Source: Uranotaenia lowii (lineage: Eukaryota; Arthropoda; Insecta; Diptera; Culicidae). From it: a stretch of 64,000 nucleotides of DNA. Position numbers and translations under genes: made by a program. The stretch lies in the NCBI RefSeq assembly GCF_029784155.1, contig NC_073692.1, positions 323,017,906-323,081,905 of the forward strand. Reading direction: 5' to 3'. Shown here one piece after another: positions 56,263 to 64,000 of this stretch. Below the pieces are notes generated by a model. It was not told the DNA's origin. It saw only the letters and a program-made list of their open reading frames with translations, and did no database searches. The first letter of the stretch is position 1. Each line of letters begins with the position of its first letter.

Positions 56263-56400
56263 TGTGCGAGAAGGACAGCAAAGAAACTATAAAGCGGGAC
56301 AGTGCACTTATCGCGATGTGAACAAATAGTATAGCACACAATAGCTGATCACGGCTATACACCGTTCACGGTATATCGATGTTCGCCAATTTCGATCCAC

Positions 56401-56580
56401 AAAGCCCCAAATGAAGTCATCACGGGGATTACAAAAGAGAGTTAATCATTCCGGTTGCTCGATTGATGTGGAAGTTGCCGCGGTAGTGTAGCCTTAATTG
56501 TGTTTCCGCAAATTTCCACACTTTCGCATGAAAGCAAAAATCTTCATTTACTCCCAGCATCAGCCATTACTTCCCTCAGT
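56401..56580 (+). promoter_or_regulatory. Possible internal promoter region
   Basis: Non-repetitive, balanced composition directly before a candidate first exon with a start codon. No TATA box recognised. The call depends on the candidate exon being real. Confidence 0.25.
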
Positions 56581-56609
56581 ATGGAGCAGGTTGGTAATCC
56601 GATCTCATG
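56581..56609 (+). CDS. Candidate alternative first coding exon of the large gene
   Basis: ATGGAGCAGG at 56581 opens a frame of nine codons plus two bases (MEQVGNPIS + TG) and stops at a strong donor, CTCATG|GTAAGT. The two leftover bases are exactly what the exon at 57449 needs, so splicing would give ...NPIS-C-DISRDG and preserve the reading frame. The start context CAGTATGG is acceptable. This would yield an isoform lacking the basic patch of the upstream exon. Evidence is splice signal and phase only; such a coincidence is possible. Confidence 0.35.
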
Positions 56610-57448
56610 GTAAGTTTCATTCATTGCTTTTGCTTGAACCAGCAGCTTAGCTTACACCCATTTAAGACTGACAAAAAAAATCGATTCATACGAATAAAGA
56701 TGCCAAAGATGAATCAAAAATTGCCTCTTCTGAATTGGTGATGGCGGCTGACTGAGGGTACTTCAATTCGACGATTACCACAACCGGCTCTCAAGTGAAG
56801 GGATTATTTGTTTGTGTAATAGTAACAGCTGATTATGAACCCATCTTTCCTTTGTTCGATGGGAACTTACATAAGATGATAAAGTAATTAATATTTAATT
56901 CCAGGCGGAAAAATGTGTAAAATTTTCGCCCGAAACCAACGCAAACAACAAGCCACGGATGTTCAATAACATTCCTTAAACACACTTTTTTTAAGTTTAC
57001 ATTTGTTGATTGATTTTCTTCCAATAAAACAAAGAAATGGTAATTTGAACCATGATTTGAAGTTACTGATTTATCAATCCCAACACTCATAAAATACCAA
57101 ATGAAAAAGTTTGATCAGCACTCAAATTGACTGAAACAAGCAAGGAAACCAATCGAAAATCGTATTGAGTTTAAATTTTATGACTTTGCGCTACTTTAGA
57201 TTTGATTTATTTGTTATTACTGTTATGTCTCTCTAAGATTAGATTGTGTCTGGACGTTGCCTTCCGGGGACCCACTCACGTGTTGCCCCGATTCAGATCT
57301 TTATCAGATTGTTTGGAGCTGTCGGTCAACAATCGAAAGTAATTTGAATTCAAACACACGAGTGGGTTTCAATTTCCAGACAGTTGTGCAAAAACTATGT
57401 AGATCATTTTTTCCATCGTTTTGATTTTGTTTTCTTGTTTCTTTGCAG
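56610..57448. other. Last part of the intron before the second coding exon
   Basis: Unusually low in repeats and of balanced composition compared with the rest of the intron, ending in the acceptor TTCTTTGCAG. May hold splicing or transcription regulatory sequence. Confidence 0.4.
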
Positions 57449-57539
57449 TGACATAAGTCGCGATGGACTGTCCCAATCTCACGACAGTGTGTTCTCCGAG
57501 TCGGCTGGAACGGCAAGCAGTCTTTCGATTACGCTGAAG
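57449..57539 (+). CDS. Second recognised coding exon of the large gene (SHDSVF motif)
   Basis: A 91-nt exon lies between TTTCTTTGCAG and AAG|GTAAGG. The first base completes the Ser codon begun in 30766-31225; thirty codons follow and it ends in phase 0. It encodes DISRDGLSQSHDSVFSESAG and TASSLSITLK. The 'LSQSHDSVF' core resembles the 'FSHDSIF' motif of CRACD/KIAA1211 proteins, which supports that tentative family call for both exons. Downstream exons must lie beyond this window. Confidence 0.8.
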
Positions 57540-57574
57540 GTAAGGATTAAAAAATCATAAACCAGAAAACTTTA

Positions 57575-57748
57575 TGAATCAAAGCAATCAAAAGGTTTCC
57601 TTATTCAACTACGGTGAAAAAAAGTTCTGATAACGGTTTTTACGATAGCAACTTACTATCTTCTTCAGTGAGCGTTTTCGATTAATCAATCTGAGCTTTT
57701 CTTATACCGTGGTTGAATTAGAGGAAATCTTTCGATTGCTTTGATTCA
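57575..57748. mobile_element. 174-bp foldback MITE just inside the intron
   Basis: TGAATCAAAGCAATC at the left matches GATTGCTTTGATTCA at the right; pairing continues for about 47 bp (CTTATTCAACTACGGT against ACCGTGGTTGAATTAG). It starts 36 bp from the exon border. No coding content. Confidence 0.75.
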
Positions 57749-57810
57749 GTAGAATTATTCAACCAAGAAGGCTCACAATACAAATTACAGCAAAAAACTT
57801 ATTCAAAATA

Positions 57811-58583
57811 GAGTGTTCATTTCCCGGGAATTTTCCCATTCTTGGGAATCGGGAAATCTGTCCACCCGATTCCCGGGAAATCCAAATACATGTAAAATAT
57901 ATGCACTTCGATTCTTTAAATAATTTTTAATCAAATAAATAAAACTGTCAACAATGATTAATTAAAAACAGTCAAACGTTATAGACTTGAATAAGTCAAA
58001 TGGAGAGTTCATCCATGCAATTAGGGGTTAATTGAAAAATATCTTTTTATTTGTTTAAGTTTTCCAACCTTTTTTCGTTTTTCTGAATATTTTATATATT
58101 TGCTCTTCATATGAAAAAAATACGATGTTGTCTTCATTTTTATGTTGTGAAATTCATCTGGCTTCCAAAGCCAGAGGGAAACAAGTGCATAAATGTTACT
58201 TTCAAGAAAACACAATCTACCTACCTGCTGCGCGATTTTTCATATATTTTTCGAAGTATTGTGGGTTTTCGTTCAATGAAAACGGTGTGAAAATACAAAA
58301 AATCTTTTTAAACTTATATATTTGAAATTAAAAAAAACACCAAATGGCTGCAAAATGTCTACTTCCACATGAATTGGCATATTCTCAATGAGTTTTGTAT
58401 GACTTTATATTCAAAAAGAACAACAAGTTGGTGTTCCCAGAGGCTATCAGGCTTTCCCGGAGAAATAATTTCATACATGTCGGGAATTCCCGGGAATGAA
58501 ACTATGATTCCCGGGAATCGAGAATTCCCGAATTTTTCGAATTCCGAGGAATTCCCGCCCGGGAAATTCCGGGACAGACACTC
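57811..58583. mobile_element. TA-flanked non-autonomous element (motif-reiterated type F)
   Basis: Ends GAGTGTTCATTTCCCGGG and, inverted, CCCGGGAAATTCCGGGACAG...CACTC are flanked by TA at 57809-57810 and 58584-58585. TTCCCGGGAAT and near variants (CCGGGAATC, GAATTCCCG) are repeated about four times near the left end and about eight near the right end. The middle 450 bp is AT-rich and unrelated. No transposase. Confidence 0.75.
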
Positions 58584-58585
58584 TA

Positions 58586-60378
58586 ATTCAAAAGCGTATG
58601 CCAAATAATAAATCTATGGAAGATAAAAAAAATTACGTATAAGAGTAACGGTGTTTGGTCTTTCAAACAAAATGATTTCACAGTACTATAGGGTGTCCCA
58701 AAATTGCATAATGTTTGAAAATCTGGAGTTTCACCCAAACATACTTGTGTATGGGACCAACAAAAAAAATCATGTTTAGAGGTTCTGCAAACGCGATCTT
58801 TGATAGAAAGTTCACTATTTCAAGTTTTTATTTAAAAAAAAGTTCTGGGTCCTAAAATGTTCACAAAATTTTTAATATTTTTTTTTTAAATTTTGTATGA
58901 ATTAAAAACTACACATAAAAAATAAAAGTTGAACCAAATTTTAATCAAAATTTTAAATCAGCCAGCTATTTAGAAAAAAAAATTTGTACGCAATTTTTTT
59001 ATTCAATCGTTCAAAATGTGTACCCAGCGTTAATTTTTTAAATGCTGATTCCATCAAAATATGCAAACTTTTGTGCACTAAAAGTTTGCTTTACAAAATA
59101 TGTTGTTTGTATCATCCTATGAAGAGCTATTTACGATTCAGTCTTTATTGTACCCAATGTTGGATAGTTTTTATTCAATCAATCATATTCGACTCAATAA
59201 ATTCCTACTTTTAAATCGAAAACTTATAAAAAAAACAAGACTTAGATGATTTTAAGAAATTATCAGAAGACTATATGCCAAATTTTAGCTAAATCTGACA
59301 ACGGGAAGAGATTGCACTGAATCTTAAGTGTGCGAGGGATTCTAAGTCACTGTGTTCTGAAGAAACTAAAAAAATCTGGTTTTCTTTTTTTTTTCCTTTA
59401 CTAATTGATTGCCTAATTATGTTGATTTTATAAAAAATTAAAATCAAGAATAATAACAAAAAAGTTAAACAGTTCAAAGATCGCATTTTGGCCTCAAATT
59501 GTCGTATAACACGCAATGTGTACATTTTGCTCACTGGGTTGAAATGTATGTTAGTGTATAAAAGATGAAACTTTGGAATTTTTTTACTCGAAATAAAAAA
59601 TTCGAAAACGCAAGCTGAAATGCTACTAAACGTATGTGAATTTTTAAGAAATTCCGATTTGTCGTCGAATTAGACCGGAGACATCTGGATAATTTGGCCC
59701 TTAGTACTCAGAAAAAAACTATCATAATTTCGTGACACTGGATTTGACAAAACAAATTTTTCAGCTGTAATATTTTTATGTAATATTTAAATATGCTATG
59801 AAGGTTTCATGAATATTGATAAAAATCTACAGGAGTTACTATTACAAATAATGTGACATTTAAAAAAAATACTATTTTAATCGGTTGCCTTTAGGAAAGA
59901 TACATTTTTGTACAAAATTGCATACCTTCCACAGACATCACTCCAATAGTTTATTCGATGTTGAATGCAATTTGAAGCTTTGATTTAAAACTCATTTTTG
60001 AAAAACCGATTTACATTCGAGTGAGATATTACTATTTATTCTTCATAGGGGTAAAGGGGGAAAAGCAGATCACGTTCTTTGACCTTATCATCTGTAAATG
60101 GTCTCTTTTAAAATACTTCACTACTCGTTTAAAATACAACATTTCATTTCATTTTATGCAATTCCAATGATTTAAAATTTCATTTTACTGAAACTTACAT
60201 AGAAAGCTTATTTCTGGTTAAAAAGGTCGAATAACACTTCACAGTGATGGCTCCGGACAAATCTGATGGCTAATTTGAATTTCTTAGAAAATTTCACATA
60301 CGATTCGTATAGTTTCAGGCCATCAAACCTGCGGTTTCAATTTTCTTTTTGATTATAGATACAAGTTTTCCCATCATG
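58586..60378. other. AT-rich intron stretch
   Basis: A GGGTGTCCCAAAATTGCAT phrase at about 58689 resembles a mariner-type terminus also seen near 18188, without a partner. At about 60050 GGGGTAAAGGGGGAAAAGCA resembles a lone terminal motif. Nothing else recognised. Confidence 0.35.
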
Positions 60379-60380
60379 TA

Positions 60381-61270
60381 GCGGAAAGTCGGGTAAGACG
60401 GACACTTTCAATATTTCGGAAATTACAATGTTTGGCACAAACCTAATGATGGGAATATGTTCGCCTCAGTCTATCAACACTTTCGAGACCTTTTGTTTAT
60501 TTATAGCAAGCATGGTCCCATAAAAGTAAACAAAACAAACAAAAACTTTGAGGATCCATTATCTGATGTAATTTTCTCTCCTCATAAAATTGTTCATAAC
60601 TCGCAAAATTTTCGAAGATTTCAACAGTTTTCAAAGGTAGAGTGTTAATTAGGCTTCTTTTTAACCATCTGGAGGTAAATCAGCGAATTTCGGTCAAAGG
60701 GTTTTAACAACAAACTTTTAAAAAAAAAAGTTGCTACGGCGGGTAAGTTTAAACAGGCATTTTATTTTTTTCATCAGTTTGATCCTCCAGACGCCTTCAG
60801 AACACCTTGGCAAGAAAAATTGTCGGTCGAAAAGCACTCACCATCTCAAACAGGCCATAAAAACTGTAAAAACAGGATCTCCGGTGAAAAAAGCACATTT
60901 AAAATACGGAATTCCGAAACCCCATTGTTTCGCTTCAGGACTCGGACCAGATGGTTCTATTTTGGTAGAAAAACGTTTTCAATTACTCAACTAACAAAAA
61001 TATGAACTTTTAGAGCAATTTTTGTGGCAAAATGTTCCTTTTTTGAGCAGTGTCCGTTTTACCCAACCATTTTTGAATAGTGTAATTTGCAAGCATGTTT
61101 GAAATAGCTATAAAAACAGATTTGATGAAGGAAACTCACTAATTCCAATGGTAATTGCGATAGCAAACAACCTAAACTGGCCATCTGCACGAAAACTGCG
61201 ATGGAAAAAGCAATATCTGATTTTCGATGGCGATTCAACCTTAGGGTGTCCGTCTTGCCCGACTTTCCCG
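60381..61270. mobile_element. TA-flanked non-autonomous TIR element (motif-reiterated type G)
   Basis: Inverted ends GCGGAAAGTCGGGTAAGACG and CGTCTTGCCCGACTTTCCCG are flanked by TA (60379-60380, 61271-61272). The motif GGGTAAGACGGACAC recurs as GGGTAAGTTTAAACAGG near 60740 and inverted as GTGTCCGTTTTACCC near 61044. No coding capacity; frames 60457-60648 and 60731-60994 have no domain. Confidence 0.8.
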
Positions 61271-61272
61271 TA

Positions 61273-61718
61273 CTGGGTTGTTCCCTGGTAGTGTTTTTTT
61301 AAGGGAAAGTGAAAGAAAAACATATTATATTGAAAAAAATCCTAATGAATACTCTAATATCTTGAAATCTTGATGGACACCAAGTTAACTGCAGTGTAAA
61401 ATTTTTTTTATCAGTTTTATTGGTTTATCTAGATAAATTATGGAAATATCTCTACATGAATAAACTGGATGGAACATGGATTTCTGATGAAAGCGGTTTA
61501 AAACCACCGATATAGAGCTTTTCTGTTGTCTGTTATTCAGTTTAATGTTTTACTTATTTATCGATTAATAACGGAATTTATCAACTGTTAAAAACCAGCA
61601 CTGAAATTTAGCAATAAAATCTAATCTTCGACACTCTGCAAACAGTGCACAGTAGCCCAAAAATGAAATTTAGCGGGAAACAATTATAAGCGTATGTCCC
61701 GTATTTCGATGTTTTGAC
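61273..61718. other. AT-rich stretch between elements
   Basis: Nothing recognised. Confidence 0.4.
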
Positions 61719-62676
61719 CAAACTTTTACAACAACTAAAGGCGGTCATTTTGACTGGCAAATTTATAGGGTGGTTCATAAAATTTCTGAGATCAGAAGAT
61801 TTTTTCCAAACCTATTGTTGAACATAATAATTCATAAAACTTTGTCGAAGACACTCAACATCTATCTCTTGAACTGAAGGGTGGTCCTATAAAAATAAAT
61901 TTCTCCTTGATATCTTTTCATGGTGATATTTAAGGTTTTTCAATTGTTTTCTTTATGCGTGAAGGCGTGCATTTTCACATTATTTTATGAGATTCACTAC
62001 TCAATAGATTGAATTTAACAGCTTTTTATCGTATTTTACGATTATTTCGTATGGGGTCCCTCCCTCTCTTCAGTGCAAGGACTCAAAACTCCACAGATAC
62101 GATTTTTTACTCAAAAAACTACTCTATGCCGAATTTCACATCAATCGGTTCAGTAGTTTTTGAGTTTTTGAAGAGCAAATGTACAAATTCTCTCTATTTT
62201 TTATGGAGATTTCAACGATTTCTATGTAAGTTTCATACAATGATATAACAAATTTATTAAAAACACATCTCCTTTTTTTGTAAAGATTGTAACATGAACT
62301 TTCAGATGCAATCAACGATAACATTTTTGGCATGCTCCATTTGGAGTTATTGAGGCGCTTTACAAGTAATATCGCCCCATAAATTCAAAACAAACACAAA
62401 TTTTGGTACATAATCCATTTTCAACAAATGATGCGCATTAAAATAATCTAAAATGTTGCTCAATAAATGATTTTGATATAGTTTCATCATGAAAAGATAC
62501 CCAGAATTTTTTTATAGGACCACCCTAACTAATTAATATGTTCTATAATATTGTAAAATAACGTAGTCTCTATTTCATCAAAGTAAGGAAATAAATTTTG
62601 GATCTCAGAAATCTTATGAACCACCATAAATTTTTTTCCAGTGAAAATGACCGCCTGTAGTTGTTGTAAAAGTTTG
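61719..62676. mobile_element. Foldback element with long discontinuous arms (about 958 bp)
   Basis: Outer tips CAAACTTTTACAACAACTA and TAGTTGTTGTAAAAGTTTG are inverted; pairing continues through GGCGGTCATTTT/AAAATGACCGCC, GGTGGTTCATAA/TTATGAACCACC and GGTGGTCCTATAAAAA/TTTTTTATAGGACCACC to TATCTTTTCAT/ATGAAAAGATA. Arms are about 61719-61950 and 62440-62676. No target duplication was identified and no coding content. Confidence 0.8.
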
Positions 62677-62989
62677 TCGTATAATCATACTAGTTCACAG
62701 CATTTTAAGTAAACTGAAGATCATTGAAGATACTGTTTTTTCATTGATTACTTTTTTCTTCACTAGTTGATTGCTTTCAATAAAGAATTTTCTTAAAGCT
62801 TTAATTGAGAAAAATATTCCACTTCAAGACTGCAACACGATTGTAATTGAAACAAAAAAGTTATTGGGGTTCAAAAATTGCGTTTAAGCGAAAATTCTCA
62901 TTTGCAATACGTAAAAAGTTCTCATCGTGTGTTTGACGAAAAATTTTGCCTTAAATACTATTTTTGAGCCGCAATAATTTTAATTTTAA

Positions 62990-63180
62990 GTTCAATTGAA
63001 TTGCAGTCTTTTAGTGAAATATTTGTTCCAATTTAGGCTTCAAGAAAATCATTCATAAAAAGCAATCAGCTAGTGAAGTATTTTTGGTTCCTCCCCAGAA
63101 AAATACATTAATCCTATTCATGTTTAAGACTCAAGCATCCCCTCCCCATTTGGGATGTGACCTTCTGGTAAGCTTATAAT
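62990..63180 (+). repeat. Degenerate fragment of foldback family F1 (tentative)
   Basis: The order of landmarks follows the right arm of 22196-22630: GCAGTCTTTTAGTGAAATAT for GGAGTCTTCGGATGAAATAT, then a TTTAGGCTT.AAGAAAA block, then CTCCCC.GAAAAA and CTC..GCATCCCCTCCCC. Much diverged. Confidence 0.35.
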
Positions 63181-64000
63181 TAATTTTGACTTAGAGTAAG
63201 TGAGATTTACCATGTTTAATTCTTCCTATACTATGATTGGAACACCGCAATTCGTTAAATTATTCAAAAATGCAAAAATTACTGTTATGGTAAAGTAACC
63301 ACAACTTCTTCAACTTTCAACCGATTTTGAAAAAAAAAACACTTGAAATCTTTGTTTTGAATTGATATTTAAGGTCAATAGAAAATCTGATTTTTTGAAT
63401 GTTACCTTCGTGTCCAAAACATTCGCTAAAACAATTTTTTTTCTATAAAAATGCGTTTTTTTCTATTATAAAGCAACTTATTTCAACAACACTGTTGATC
63501 ATACGCAAAAATGAAGTGCAAATGATCGAAAGCAAATTTATTCATCTTTAATATGCAGAAAAGAGATTTCAGGTTTATGTTATTCATTCCGAGATATTTG
63601 AACCTAAGTACATGTACTTTTTAAATTTTTCCAAATTTTATATTTGGAGCATAATTCAAGAACTGTTCTACTGAGATTCTTTTTAATATCATTTTCGGAC
63701 TCAGCACCCGATTTTACATTAAAAATAAAGGTCAGCCAATAAGGTTCACGATAATTTTTTTTAAATAATGTAACTGTTTTCCGCTAAATTTTATTTCTGG
63801 ACCACTGTGCTCTGTATGTAATCAAAGGAAAATGTTTTTGTCGGAATTTTTGTGTCGAAAACTTAAATTAAATGTTGAAAACTAGATCATTGAAAAGTTT
63901 TTTATAGTAAAAAGTTAAAATAATTTCGTAGACTTTAGGCCAATTGAAAAGGTCTTGATTAGAGGGAAAAGTTTGTTACACAGGACTGATCATATTTAAG
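63181..64000. other. AT-rich stretch to the window end
   Basis: Nothing recognised. Confidence 0.4.

Larger units (their letters stand above)
52280..56400 (-). mobile_element. CR1-like non-LTR retrotransposon, apparently complete
   Basis: On the minus strand: a 5' leader, ORF1 (56262 to 55432), a 122-bp spacer, ORF2 (55309 to 52445) and a 3' UTR ending in AATAAATCAACAACAAC... with a (CAA)n tail at about 52280-52302. Absence of a poly-A tail, a microsatellite tail, and the ORF1/ORF2 types fit the CR1 clade (which includes mosquito T1 and Q). The exact 5' end is not determined, but the leader of at least 60-140 bp and two open frames suggest a recent insertion. No target duplication was recognised, as is usual for CR1. 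Confidence 0.88.
31226..57448 (+). other. 26.2-kb intron of the large gene
   Basis: Donor GTTAGT at 31226 and acceptor TTTCTTTGCAG ending at 57448. The phases of the flanking exons agree (2 nt + 1 nt). The intron hosts a nested gene on the opposite strand (39672-40263) and many mobile elements. It also contains a possible alternative first exon near its 3' end (56581-56609). Confidence 0.7.
57540..64000 (+). other. Next intron of the large gene (continues beyond the window)
   Basis: Begins GTAAGG after the exon; no further exon was recognised up to the window end. It is packed with the non-autonomous elements listed below. Confidence 0.6.

Noticed and set aside
52445..56329. Plus-strand frames opposite the CR1-like ORFs
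   Set aside because: Shadows of real minus-strand coding sequence.
1..64000. CRISPR arrays, operons, bacterial promoters or ribosome-binding sites
   Set aside because: The tandem motifs seen are transposon termini; the sequence has eukaryotic splice signals, SINEs and Helitrons.

Overview
The window looks like insect nuclear DNA, most likely from a culicid mosquito. It is strongly AT-rich, has spliceosomal introns with insect-type GT..AG sites, and is dominated by transposable elements. These include IS630-Tc1-mariner elements whose catalytic spacing is DD37E (a group first described from mosquitoes), a CR1-like non-LTR element with a (CAA)n tail, tRNA-derived SINEs, Helitrons ending in CTAG, a Penelope-like relic and many non-autonomous TIR elements. 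Nothing prokaryotic is present. The taxon is inferred from element content, not from a marker gene.

Two host genes can be supported. (1) A large plus-strand gene. A GC-rich block at about 8.25-9.67 kb ends in a clean splice donor and reads as its 5' untranslated first exon. Coding exons lie at 30766-31225 and 57449-57539; their phases join perfectly across a 26.2-kb intron. The product has a basic Arg/Lys patch, a Ser/Gly-rich stretch and a 'LSQSHDSVF' motif, an arrangement like the CRACD/KIAA1211 family of actin-capping regulators (tentative). A possible alternative first exon (56581-56609) also joins the second exon in frame. (2) A small minus-strand gene (39672-40263) nested in that intron. 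It has two exons and encodes a secreted protein with two peritrophin-A (CBM14) chitin-binding domains. Its true start is in a short upstream exon that supplies the signal peptide.

Layout: 0-8 kb, relics and TIR elements (including a non-LTR RT relic); 8-9.7 kb, promoter and first exon; 9.9-19.5 kb, a MITE, a 1.3-kb DD37E relic with both TIRs, a Penelope GIY-YIG relic, a Mutator-like element with a 10-bp target duplication carrying a 531-bp near-perfect palindrome; 20-28 kb, mostly intron with a few GC-richer blocks that could be regulatory, plus SINE and foldback copies; 28.7-30.1 kb, a recently inactivated DD37E element inserted in a SINE; 30.8 kb, coding exon; 34-35 kb, Helitron; 39.7-40.3 kb, chitin-binding gene; 42-46.5 kb, a nest of three DNA transposons; 48-51.5 kb, foldback element and SINEs; 52.3-56.4 kb, a CR1-like retrotransposon with both ORFs open; 57.4 kb, coding exon; 57.5-64 kb, further MITEs and foldback elements.

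The most unusual recurring signal is a set of TA-flanked non-autonomous elements of roughly 0.3-0.9 kb, unrelated in sequence, that share one design: a short 12-16-bp motif taken from the terminus and repeated several times in the subterminal regions. The second is a recurring 'CTGAnGA - stem - CGAAACGT' motif resembling a hammerhead core, found next to the Penelope relic, on both arms of the palindrome, and at two other sites.
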